In this document: piece by piece, positions 22,554 through 33,669 of the stretch
How positions within the stretch are numbered: the first letter of the stretch is position 1
Layout: each line of letters starts with the position of its first letter
Assembly: GCA_028752135.1 (NCBI GenBank)
Contig: CP082782.1
Span: forward strand, 62,001-126,000
Direction: 5' to 3'
Length of the DNA stretch: 64,000 nucleotides
Source: Ehrlichia sp028752135
GTDB lineage: Bacteria; Pseudomonadota; Alphaproteobacteria; Rickettsiales; Anaplasmataceae
Position numbers and translations under genes: made by a program
The notes under the pieces: generated by a model
The model's database searches: none
Seen by the model: only the letters and a program-made list of their open reading frames with translations
What the model was told of the DNA's origin: nothing

Positions 22554-24762
22554 TTACAAAGATTTTGAATTTTCAGAGCTTTCATTCGGGCACACAATTC
22601 CTACCCTCAACAATGGTAATAAAGATTTTACTGTTTTTAGCTCAGCATCATACATCCTTATGTTTTCTTCATAAAAACGCATTGTATTAGGCTTCAATAT
22701 CAATCTTTTAGCAGGATATATCATATCTTCAACAAAAATCCCAAAATCCATATTACCTTTATTAACAGCTTCCCTTACAATTTCATGCACTCTCTTAGAA
22801 CATCCCCTCCACATAACTAGGGGAACATTGATTACATTACCTGCACTCTTTATACATGTTCTGTCATTAGCCGGATGATACATATGAATCATTGTATTCC
22901 TTAAATCATAACATCGCCCACAAAAACTTTGTGCTTTCAAATAATCCAGTAATGACCCTTCTTTTCCACCATTTACGTTCTTATTATAAACTAACATCCT
23001 GTATAACATACTAATCATATGTCCACAGTACATTAGACAAGCTAAAATAGCAAAATCTACCAATTCTTGGTTCTCTTCAGACAGTTTTACTGATGCTAAA
23101 TCATAACAGATATTAAGCACTTGTTGAAAAAACTTACCTGAATAAGGTTCGTAACTAGATACATCGCGTAAATGTTTACAACAAGTTTCAAATTCTTTTT
23201 TTAGAGTTCCACCATTTGTAAAATGATTTTCCTCTTCTGAAACATTTACTATTACTTTTGATACAAGCAAATCCAACAATGACTGATTATAAAAATGTGT
23301 TGAACAATACCGCAGATGATTTATTATACTTTTCACTCCACATAAGGTTGATATATTTATAATAAAGAAAACTTTCAATATAAAAAACAATATTTCTGCA
23401 TTTGGTGTCAGTCTTGCAAATAAATACTTAGCAGATTCAGATACTACAAGCTTACTATTCTCTATTTTAAACACTCGATTTATTAGCCTAATACAATAAT
23501 TAAAGTGTAGTTCTCTAAACTCTTTTAATTGACTACAAAACTTAATTACAACTCCTTTACTAAGCCCATATTTATATTGCACAGTCTCAAAGCAGAACCC
23601 ACTACTTACAGATTTAGATCGAATTGATGCATCATAAGATTCATCACTAAAAACATTAACAATATTAGAAGAAGATACCAAATCTAATGTTTTTGCAACA
23701 GTACATTCGTTATCTCTTACAGAAAAACTATCTTTTTTTCTGAAACTGGTCCTATACTAGATAATCCTGCTGAAACTTTCTTAGCATAACTAACACATTG
23801 CCCAGAATTAGCTCCAGTCTTAGGCCTCGCACCTTGCTTTAAATACTTATCTTCCAGAGTATTTTCTACTTTAACAGAATCTTCTTGATTTATAAAAGAA
23901 ACATTACTTTTTTTAAATCTGGTTGTACATTATCTAATCTCACTAAATTTTTTTGAGAACCACTTACATGTTGTATAGAATCAGTTTCAGTAACAGAATT
24001 TTCTTGATTCGCTACAAAAGAGGCATGACCACTTTCTAAACCTCGACTTATATTAGCTAGCCCTACCGATGCTTTTTTAGAATCATTAACACGTTGTGCA
24101 GGATTAGTTTTACTGTCTGACTTTTCACTTACCTTTAATAATGACCTTCTTAATTCCCCATCTCCCCTTCTTTCTTGATCTTTTCTTATAACATTTTCTT
24201 TTATACTTTTAACAGAAGAAGTTCTTCTTAAACTGTAATCAACATTATTTCCCTTTGAATGCTTGTTTTTTTTCTTCCTCTCTTTCTTTTCAACATTTAT
24301 CCATCCTTCATCTTCTACATACATCTCCTGATCTACTACTTCTTGTACATTTTCGTTACTACCACTTGCAATACCTAATTCTTCCTTCTCTTCCCTTAAT
24401 TCTTCTTTTTTCTCATTAATAAGATAAACCTCTGACTCTAAAGATTCCTCTTCCCTTATTATTTCAGATATCTTTCCTTTTTCTAATTTCAATATTTTCT
24501 TTTGTTTTAATTTACCTTTTGATTTCTTCTTTTGAGATTGCTTAATTATAGACGATACTTCTTCAACTTTTTCATTACTATGCATTAGTTTAGCTATAAG
24601 CCTAATTACTGTAATAATAACACCAGCTAAAGTTACTCCTATTACTACATTATTAACTGACAAATTAGATGTTTCTTCTTCTCTAGTACTATTTAAAAAA
24701 TTAGCTAAACCTACACCACTTGCAATAGCTATAGCAATACTAACAATTGATTGTATTAACAT
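22554..24762 (-). pseudogene. Array paralog 10, two A7 frameshifts
   Basis: Three open pieces form one gene: 24762-23890 (MLIQSIVSIAIAIASGVGLAN through the Lys linker and WINVEKKERKKKNKH), a short middle piece, and 23681-22554 with the C-terminal domain. Both breaks are runs of seven A on the coding strand (23733-23739 and 23908-23914). In the almost identical paralog 13 the same runs have eight and the frame stays open. The first site reads GAA AAA AAG (A AAA AAG heptamer) and the second TTA AAA AAA; a -1 shift restores the frame at each. C-terminal motifs: LRYCSTHFYNQSLLD, YEPYSGKFFQ, MYCGHM, FCGRC, HMYHP; tail ENSKSL. Confidence 0.8.
23256..24110 (-). repeat. Segment nearly identical to 32051-32907 (copy A)
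   Basis: By eye the two 0.85-kb blocks differ only by two one-base deletions in A/T runs of copy A and one substitution near 24000. Outside the block similarity drops sharply. This indicates a very recent conversion or duplication between paralogs 10 and 13. Confidence 0.92.
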
Positions 24763-24815
24763 GAATACACACTTGATTATATACTATAAATATTATATTA
24801 AATCCTTCACTATTA

Positions 24816-24843
24816 AAGGTAGCACATATCTGATATTTTGCAA
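24816..24843 (-). promoter_or_regulatory. Family promoter-like element for paralog 10
   Basis: Minus strand: TTGCAA, 16-bp spacer, TACCTT; the -10 is weak and shared with paralog 6. Confidence 0.4.
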
Positions 24844-25028
24844 CATACACTCATAACTAGTTATAAATACTATACTCAAAAAATATTTAGATAATTTTAG
24901 ATTATACTTTTCTGAGGTACACAAGTTTTTGCTACCCAAAATACCGTAAACTACAAATGTTTATGCTTACTTGCTGCTTTAGTTTTATAACACTGCTATC
25001 TTTTCTCAACATATCAAAGAATTATAAA

Positions 25029-27116
25029 TCACAAAGTTTTAGAATCTTCAGATTTTTTATCAGCATACATAGTTCTGTAGTGTGGTAACGGCAATAGAGA
25101 TTTTACTGTCTTTATTTTACAGTCATACATTTTTATATCTCTTTCATAGGAATATGCTGTATATGGTCGCAATATCAACTTCCTAGAAGAAGATATAATA
25201 TCCCTAACAAAAATTCCAAAATCCATCTTACCTTGACTAGCAGCTTCTATAACAATATTATCAATTACCTTAGAACATCTTCTCCACATCATTAGTGGAA
25301 CATTAACAACACCGCCTACACTTTTTGGACACTCTTCTCCGTTAGCTGGATGATACATATGAATAACTGATTTCCTTAGATGATAACACCTATTACCAAA
25401 AAACCGTGCATTAAGACACTCACTTATTAATAAAGGCCCACTTTCTGCTTCATTATTATATATTAACATCCTACATAACATAGTAATCATATGCCCAGAA
25501 TATACCATACAAGCCAACATGGCAAAATCTACTAATGCCTGCTTTTCTTCAGGCAAGTTCACTGATGCTAAACTACGACATATATTAAATACCTTTTGAA
25601 AAAAATTACCTGAATGAGGCTCATAACTACCTGTATCACACATATGCTTGCAATGAATATCAAATATTTCTTTGATTGCATCTCCTCCTTTTGAAGAATT
25701 CATAATCACTTCTGATATGAGTAAATCTAACAACGACTGATTATAAAAATGTGTCGAACAATAACGCATACGAGCAACCTTACCTCTCCCCCCACATAGA
25801 GTTGAGAAACTTACAAGAAAGAAAATTTTTAATATAAAAAATATTTCTTCTGTATGTGGAGTCAGTCTTTCAAACAGACTCTTAGCAAAATCAGATATTA
25901 CAAGCTTACCATTCTGTATTTTAAATGTTTTTTTTATTAGTTTAATACAATAAGTAAAGTGTAATTCTCTAAATGATCGTAATTGACTACAATACTTAAT
26001 CATAATCCTCTTATATGTTAGTGATTCACTGTAATTTGTATCTTCTTTAAAACACAATTCGCTATTCAGAGGTCTAGGTTGAGTTAATTCACTACGAAAT
26101 CCATTACTAAAAATATCAATAGCATTTGATGCTGTTGTGACATGATGCTTGTTATCTTTTACAGGAGAACTATCTTTCTTTTTTGAAATTGGTCCTATAC
26201 TAGGCAATCCTGCTGAAACTTTTTCAGCACAACTAACATACTGTCTGGAATTAGGGTAGATTCTTGGTCTTGCACCTTGTTTCAAATACTTATTTTCTAA
26301 ATTACTTTCTTCTTCAATAGTATCTCTTGATATGTTAAGATTTTTATTTGTTGCAGAAGAGTTATTACATTTTTCTGAACTTGACTCTATATTGGAAAAA
26401 CCTACTAAGGCTTTTTGAGAACTAACACATGGTGCAAGACCAATATCAGTTTTTGACTTTTCACTTGCCTTTAACACAGACCTTCTTAATCCATAACTTC
26501 TCCTGCTTTCTTTATTCTCTATTATAATACCCCCTCTCATATTGTTAACAGAAGGAGTGTCTTCAAAACTTTGATCAACACTAGAAAACCCATATGAAGT
26601 AGCCTTAACATTACCTTTTGCACCATTAACCCCATTCTGCCTTAAATGTCTACGTTGCTCCCTTTCTTTTTTTCTAACATTTATCCATCCTTCACCAGCA
26701 ACAAATATACCATTTACAACTTTTTGCACATTTCTACTATTACTATCTGAAATACCTAATTCATCTTTTTCTTTTCCAGCAACGGGATTCGATTGCAATT
26801 TTAAAGACTCTATTTCTTTAACTATTTTAGAGATTTTCCCCTTATTTGATTCTAATATTTTCCTTTTCAATTTACCTTTCGATCTCTTTTTTTCAGATTG
26901 CATAACTGTAGATGATATCCCTTCAACTTCTTTGTCATAACATATCACCTTAAATATAAGCCTAGCTATCATTAGAATCACACCAGCAAAGGCTAGTCCA
27001 ATTACTACATTCCTGACAGATAAATTGGATGCTTGTTCTTCATCAACATCATTTAAAAAATCAGTTAAACCTACACTACTTACAACAAAAGCACTAATAA
27101 CTAATGGTACTAACAT
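25029..27116 (-). CDS. Array paralog 11, intact, 695 residues
   Basis: It starts MLVPLVISAFVVSSVGLTDF; hydrophobic segments at about 2-18 and 36-58, Lys linker, WINVRKKEREQRRH. Two modules are present, the second with YLKQGARPR and SCAEKVS. The C-terminal domain is complete: MRYCSTHFYNQSLLD, YEPHSGNFFQ, VYSGHM (Ser replaces Cys), FFGNRC, HMYHP; tail EDSKTL. The substitutions at two Cys positions show that those residues are not strictly required. Function unknown. Confidence 0.87.
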   Translation of the reverse strand: MLVPLVISAFVVSSVGLTDFLNDVDEEQASNLSVRNVVIGLAFAGVILMIARLIFKVICYDKEVEGISSTVMQSEKKRSKGKLKRKILESNKGKISKIVKEIESLKLQSNPVAGKEKDELGISDSNSRNVQKVVNGIFVAGEGWINVRKKEREQRRHLRQNGVNGAKGNVKATSYGFSSVDQSFEDTPSVNNMRGGIIIENKESRRSYGLRRSVLKASEKSKTDIGLAPCVSSQKALVGFSNIESSSEKCNNSSATNKNLNISRDTIEEESNLENKYLKQGARPRIYPNSRQYVSCAEKVSAGLPSIGPISKKKDSSPVKDNKHHVTTASNAIDIFSNGFRSELTQPRPLNSELCFKEDTNYSESLTYKRIMIKYCSQLRSFRELHFTYCIKLIKKTFKIQNGKLVISDFAKSLFERLTPHTEEIFFILKIFFLVSFSTLCGGRGKVARMRYCSTHFYNQSLLDLLISEVIMNSSKGGDAIKEIFDIHCKHMCDTGSYEPHSGNFFQKVFNICRSLASVNLPEEKQALVDFAMLACMVYSGHMITMLCRMLIYNNEAESGPLLISECLNARFFGNRCYHLRKSVIHMYHPANGEECPKSVGGVVNVPLMMWRRCSKVIDNIVIEAASQGKMDFGIFVRDIISSSRKLILRPYTAYSYERDIKMYDCKIKTVKSLLPLPHYRTMYADKKSEDSKTL

Positions 27117-27162
27117 AAATATATACTTGATTAAATACTATAAAGCGTATATTAAATTCTTT

Positions 27163-27191
27163 ACTATAGTAATAGTATATAATTTTTACTA
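27163..27191 (-). promoter_or_regulatory. Family promoter-like element for paralog 11
   Basis: Minus strand: TAGTAA, 17-bp spacer, TATAGT. The spacing is kept though the -35 differs from TTGCAA. Confidence 0.4.
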
Positions 27192-27344
27192 CACACATCA
27201 ATAACTATCATTAACTACATATAAAAATACCCAAATAGTTGCTATTTCATCACAATTTCTTTTTAATGATATATATTTTAGAATTTTCTGATAGAAATAC
27301 ATTGTATTATTATATATACAATACCTCTATATAGAATATAAAAA

Positions 27345-28110
27345 CTATAAGGGTTTTAAATTTTCGGGTTTATCTTTAAGAAATACAACTACTAAGTATG
27401 GAAGTTGAGATAAAAACGTTACTGTTTTTAGCATAACTAATATGTAAAACAAAATTAGCATCAGTTTTTGTTTTATACCCTGTTTAAAACAGTGATCTTC
27501 CAGATTATTTTTTATTTCAACAGCATTACTGATTATGTGTAACATTCCTACTTGCTGTAAAAGAGTTATTATGCTTTCCTAACCCGATTGCACATAAGGC
27601 TCTTTGAGAAGCGCCAACACATAGTATATTACATCCTCTCTTCAATGCTGACATTCTTGATTACTATTTCTTTCTTTTTAACAAAAGGTGGATCTTCCAA
27701 ACTTTATTAATATTAGAAAATCCAGACGAAGGATTTTCAATATCACTAACGTTTCCTGCACTAACTTTATTCTGTCTTGAATGCTTATCTCTCTTCTTCT
27801 TTTCTTTCCTCTAAACATCTATTCATCCTTCATCTACACAGATATTTTCTAACCTACTATTTCCTATACATCTCTATTATCATTATTCACAATATTCTAT
27901 TCATCTTCCCCTCTCTCTCCTTCATCAACAAGACAAGCTCCTCATTTAAAGAATTTTCTTTCTAACCATCCCATAGATCTCTTCCTTTTACATTGCCTAA
28001 TTGCAGATGATTAATCTTTTACTCCTTCACTTTTATACATCAACTCAACTTAATTACTATAACACCAACAACTAAATACTCTACCACTACATATGAAGAT
28101 TATTATCTAG
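27345..28110 (-). pseudogene. Heavily decayed array paralog lacking the C-terminal domain
   Basis: Family sequence is recognisable but riddled with stops and shifts: a remnant of the WIDV-KERKKK box with KHSRQNKV near 27740-27830, a module with YFKQG-like coding near 27480, then directly LKTVTFLSQLP and the tail PENLKPL. The whole 300-residue C-terminal domain is missing between the module and the tail, so an internal deletion joined them. The residual open frame 27545-27345 is a by-product, not a gene. Confidence 0.75.
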
Positions 28111-28216
28111 CAATTAATCAGCTTTTTTCTAATAGTGGTATTAGAAAAGTTTTTATCTACTATAATTAGCAATATTAGTAGCCATATCAATTTTTTACCT
28201 ACTAAAGAATCACAAA

Positions 28217-31157
28217 CTACAAATATCTATATGACTCTTGAGAAGCTCTTTTAGAATGTATATCTCTTTTTAACGGTAGAGGATCTACTGTTTTTAGCAT
28301 AGCACTATACGATTTAATATCTTCCATATAGAAATACTTTGTACCATGTGTTAAGATCGACCTTTTAGCACGAGCTATCATATTCCTAACAAAAATTCCA
28401 AAACTTAGTTTACCCTCACCTATAGAATCTGCAACTATAATACCAATATCGTTAGTACAGTTCCTCAATATTATAAACGGAACATTTAAACCAGCTACAT
28501 TGCGTACAATTTCTTTTCCCTCTTGAGAAAAAATTGGATGATATGCATGCATTAATGCATTTTTTAAATCATAGCATCGCCGAGAAAAAACATATGATCG
28601 GAATTTATCTTTAAGCAACATATCTAGATTCTCTATAGCACAATTATTAACAAACATCTTACACACCATACCAACCATACTCCCACAGTATATCATGCAA
28701 GACCACACAATAAAATGTACTAATTCTTTACATCCTTCATACTCGTCTATTAATGCAAAATTATAACAAATCAAGAATATCTGTTCAAAGAAATCACTTG
28801 AGTAGGGCTCATAACATGATGCAACTGGTAACTTGTCACAATAATAAACAAATAATCTGACAATATTTTCAATACTTTTTCTTTCACTTGCAGCTCTTAT
28901 GATGTCTAACATTAGGTTATCCAATAACGAAGAATCATAAAAATATTTTGCACAATAACGCATATTATTAGTCAGTTTATTGCCACTATATATAGTGGCA
29001 AGATTTACAAGCAAAGAAACTTTTATTATAAAAATTAACATTTCCACATTTGAAGTATGCTTTGATAAAAAGTTCTTAACTTTATTCGATATTACAAGTT
29101 TACTACCCTTTATTCTAAATATTCGATATATTAGTTTAACACAATAAGAAGAATGTAAACTTTTATATTCCTTTAATGCATGACAGAAGTCAATTAACAT
29201 TGATCTAGATTCTCTATTACATTGATAATAATTCACACCCATAGAGTCAGATTGAATTAATGCATCATTACTAGCAACACTTATAACACCAGATTCTTCT
29301 TTAAAATCTATACAAGAAGAAGGCATAACATGTTTTGGTACTATATTTGCAGTAGTACTTCCGTCACTTTTAACAGAAGAAACATTACTCTTTTCTAAAC
29401 TTGACTTTACAGGTAATTGTGATGCAACTTTTTGAGCATAACTAACATATGGCACAGAATTAGCACCAGTTTTTGCCTTTGCACCTTGCTTTAAATATTG
29501 ACATCTTTTTTCAAGATCATCTCTTGATACTGTCTTTGTAACAGAATTTTCTTTACTTGTTACGGAAAAGATATTCTTCTTCTCTAAATCTGGTTCTAGA
29601 CTATTTAATCCTACTAAAACTTTCTGAGCATAAGTAACATGCGAAATAGAATTAGTATTAATTTTCTGCCTTGTACTTTGCCCTAAACCTTGACTTTCTA
29701 ACTTATTTTTTTCTTCAATAGCATCCTTTGATACCATATCTGTAACAAAATTTTCCTTGCTTGATATAGAAGATAAATCCTGCTTCTTTGAACTTATCTT
29801 TACATTATGTAACCCTACCGAAACCTTTTGAGCATAAGTAACATACTGTACAGAACTAGTGCCAGTTTTTGACTTTGTGCTTTGTCTTAACCTATCACTG
29901 TTTAATCTATCCTTTTTTTTATTTGTATCTAGAATAGAACTTTCTTCAACTGCTATAGAAGAGATACTCTCCTTTCTTAAACCTGGCTTTATACAATACA
30001 ATCCCATTAAACCTTCTTGAGTATAACCAATACTCGGAATACAACCACTATCAGTTTCTAGCTTTACACTTTGTTTTAAACACTTAATTGCTTCACTACC
30101 GTTTTCAACATTTTCTGAAGCAGAGATAACAGAATTTTCTTCACCTACCACAGGAAAGACATCATTTTTTTCTGGCCTTGACTCAACAGAACATAATGCT
30201 GTTAGATCTTTTTGAATACCACTATCAGTTTCTATTGTACCCTGTTCTAAATATCTAACTGGTTCACTGTCGTTTTCAATATTCTCTGAGGCTGTACTTA
30301 TAATAGAACTTTCCTCATCTGCTATATAACAGATATTATCTTTTTCTGAATCTAGCTCCATACAGTATAATCCTATTAAACCTTTCTGAATATAACCAAC
30401 ATACAGAACAGAATTAACTCTTGACTCTATACTTTGTTTTAAATACTGAGCTAACTCACCTTTTTTCTTAACAGCATCCCCTGATGCTGCATTCATAATA
30501 GAACTTTCCTCATCCGACACAGAAGAGATTTTCTTCTCCTCAGAATTTAACCATATTTTACGCATTGCAATTTGCTTAGCATGACTAACACCTGGAAAAG
30601 TAGAAACTCCCAATGCTTCATCTGCAATACCTACTCTCGTACCTAAACCAGAAGAAATACTTCCTAAAACCTGACTAATGCTAAAAAAATCCAATCAAAG
30701 CATCTTCATTATCACTAACATCTCCAGTACTACTAATTCTTCTCTGCTTTAAAGGGCAATCTTTCTCTCCTACATTTATCCATGTTCCATTCGCAGACAG
30801 ACAATAACCTACAGGTCCATACTTATTTTCTCTACTATCTTCAATATTTAACTCACCTTCCTCTTTTCTAAATTCACATTGTCTTTCACTAATCCCAAAA
30901 GCTTTTTCTAATTTTGATTTTTTCTCTTGTTGTAACTTATCTTTTTCATCTTCCACACTTGCAGGTGATTTATTTTCAACCTTTTCAATATCATCAACTG
31001 ATTTAACTATAAATCTAACTACCACGACAACAAAAATGGATATTGCCACCAACATATCCTTAATAGATATATTTTCTTCTTCTTCATTGGATAAACTTAT
31101 TAAAGCTACACTACCCACAATAACTGCAACTGTACAAATGACTAATCCTATTAACAT
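28217..31157 (-). pseudogene. Array paralog 12, repeat-rich, frameshifted at T7
   Basis: The N-terminal frame (31157-30681) begins MLIGLVICTVAVIVGSVALI, has both hydrophobic segments and WINVGEKD, and ends DALIGFF-stop. The downstream frame (30694-28217, 825 residues) carries on if one T is removed from the run of seven at 30683-30689, reading DALIGFFSISQVLGS. The middle holds about seven degenerate modules, three with clear YAQKV boxes; this is the largest module number in the array. The C-terminal domain diverges slightly: MRYCAKYFYDSSLLD, YEPYSSDFFE, IYCGSM, FSRRC, HAYHP; tail ESYRYL. A long protein lacking the membrane segments could still start near 30694. Confidence 0.75.
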
Positions 31158-31211
31158 AAATACACACTTAATTATATATTACAAACAGTATATTAAGTCC
31201 TTCATTATGTT

Positions 31212-31239
31212 ATGATACTACATACTTAAATTTTTACAA
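31212..31239 (-). promoter_or_regulatory. Family promoter-like element for paralog 12
   Basis: Minus strand: TTGTAA, 16-bp spacer, TATCAT, then a leader of about 55 bases. Confidence 0.5.
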
Positions 31240-31348
31240 CATACACTAATAATTAGATATCCTATTACCATACTACAGACATTGTCTATCCATATGGTTA
31301 ACTATTTTTTAAAGAGTGTTTATAGGCCTTTCTAATTACATTAAAGAA

Positions 31349-33455
31349 TCACAAAAATCTTGAATTTTCAGAGCTTTCATTAGGGCATATAATTCCTACC
31401 CTTAACAATGGTAATAAAGACTTTACTGTTTTTAGCTCAGTATCATACATCTTTATATTTTCTTTATAAAGACGCATTGTATTAGGCTTCAATATCAATC
31501 CTTTAGAAATAGATATCATATCTTCAACAAAAATTCTAAAATCCATACTATCTCTATTAACAGCATCTTTGACAATATTATGGATTTCTTTAGAACATCT
31601 TCTCCATATAATTAGGGGAACACTAATTAAATTAGCCACACTCTTTATACATATTCTGTCGTCAGTTATATGATACATGTGAATCATTGTCTTCCTTAAA
31701 TAATGACACTGTTCACAAAAACGTTGGGCCTTTAGATAGTTCAATAATGACCCTTCTTTTTCAATATTTATATCATGATTATAGACCAACATCCTACATA
31801 ACACAGAAAGCATATGTCCACAGTATATTAGACAAGCTAAAATAGCAAAATCTACTAATTCTCGGTTCTCTTCAGATGATTCTACTGATGTTAAATCATA
31901 ACACATATCAAGCACCTGTTGGAAAAACTTACTTGAATAAGGTTCGTAATTAGACACAGCATGTAAATGTTCACAACAAGCTTCAAACTCTTTTTTTAGA
32001 GTTCCGCCATTTGTAAAACGATTTTCCTCTTCTGAAACATTTATTATCACTTTTGATACAAGCAAATCCAACAATGACTGATTATAAAAATGTGTTGAAC
32101 AATACCGCAGATGATTTATTATACTTTTCACTCCACATAAGGTTGATATATTTATAATAAAGAAAACTTTCAATATAAAAAACAATATTTCTGCATTTGG
32201 TGTCAGTCTTGCAAATAAATACTTAGCAGATTCAGATACTACAAGCTTACTATTCTCTATTTTAAACACTCGATTTATTAGCCTAATACAATAATTAAAG
32301 TGTAGTTCTCTAAACTCTTTTAATTGACTACAAAACTTAATTACAACTCCTTTACTAAGCCCATATTTATATTGCACAGTCTCAAAGCAGAACCCACTAC
32401 TTACAGATTTAGATCGAATTGATGCATCATAAGATTCATCACTAAAAACATTAACAATATTAGAAGAAGATACCAAATCTAATGTTTTTGCAACAGTACA
32501 TTCGTTATCTCTTACAGAAAAACTATCTTTTTTTTCTGAAACTGGTCCTATACTAGATAATCCTGCTGAAACTTTCTTAGCATAACTAACACATTGCCCA
32601 GAATTAGCTCCAGTCTTAGGCCTCGCACCTTGCTTTAAATACTTATCTTCCAGAGTATTTTCTACTTTAACAGAATCTTCTTGATTTATAAAAGAAACAT
32701 TACTTTTTTTTAAATCTGGTTGTACATTATCTAATCTCACTAAATTTTTTTGAGAACCACTTACATGTTGTATAGAATCAGTTTCAGTAACAGAACTTTC
32801 TTGATTCGCTACAAAAGAGGCATGACCACTTTCTAAACCTCGACTTATATTAGCTAGCCCTACCGATGCTTTTTTAGAATCATTAACACGTTGTGCAGGA
32901 TTAGTTTCACTTTTTGACTTTTCACTTATTTTTAATAATTGCTTTCTTAATTCTCCTACCCTTCTTTCTTTATCTTTTTCCATAACACATTCTTTCATAC
33001 TTTTAACAGAAGAAGTGTTTCTTAAACTGTCATCAACATTATTTCCCTTCGAATACTTATTCTTTTTCTTCCTTTCTTTTCTTTTAACATCTATCCATCC
33101 CTCATCTCCTACAAATACCTCCTGATCTACTACTTCTTGTACATTTTCATTTCTACTATTTGTAACATTTAATTCTTCCTTCTCTAACTTCAAAACTCTT
33201 TTTTTAAATTACCTTTCGATTTTTTCTTTTCAGACTGTCCAACTTTAGATGACACTTCTTCAACTTTTTCATTACTATACATTAACTTAGCCATAAGTCT
33301 AATTACTATAACAACAACACTAGCAAAAGCTATTCCCATTACCATATTCTTAACTGATAAATTAGATGTTTCTTATCTAGTACTATCTAAAAAATTAGCC
33401 AAACCTACACTACTTGCAATAGCTATAGCAATACTAACAATTGATTATATGACAT
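31349..33455 (-). pseudogene. Array paralog 13, long frame intact but N-terminus destroyed
   Basis: The frame 33193-31349 (614 residues) is open and holds WIDVKRKERKKKNKY, several modules and a full C-terminal domain (LRYCSTHFYNQSLLD, YEPYSSKFFQ, IYCGHM, FCEQC, HMYHI; tail ENSRFL). Upstream, family sequence continues but is broken three ways: A7 at 33199-33205 where eight are needed, an in-frame TAA at 33373-33375 where paralog 10 has GAA, and a rearranged start at 33440-33455 that puts the ATG out of frame. The membrane segments are therefore not made; a truncated product from an internal start is conceivable. The block 32051-32907 is copy B of the shared segment. Confidence 0.78.
32051..32907 (-). 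repeat. Segment nearly identical to 23256-24110 (copy B)
   Basis: This copy has eight A where copy A has seven, at both homopolymers, and keeps the reading frame. It starts in the RYCST region of the C-terminal domain and ends in the linker before the modules, spanning the domain border. Confidence 0.92.
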
Positions 33456-33669
33456 AAACACACACTTGATAATACATGTATAAAGAGTACATTAGACTCT
33501 TAAATCCTTTGTTAATTCGATAACACATACTTGACATTTTTGTAACACACACCAATAACTAGATATCAATACTATAAAAAAATATCCAGATTATTCTCAG
33601 TTATGCTTATACCCTTCACACAAATACACTGTATTAGGCATATACACCTCACGTACACAATGTTTTTAC

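Noticed and set aside
27777..27965. 62-codon plus-strand open frame
   Set aside because: It lies antisense to a decayed paralog remnant and has no independent support.
30681..30694. Translational coupling of two separate genes (overlapping stop and start)
   Set aside because: The two frames join into one family protein when one T is removed from a T7 run; paralogs show them as one gene.
23256..32907. Insertion sequence or transposon copying the duplicated block
   Set aside because: No transposase, terminal inverted repeats or target duplications seen; borders lie inside paralogs, which fits homologous conversion.
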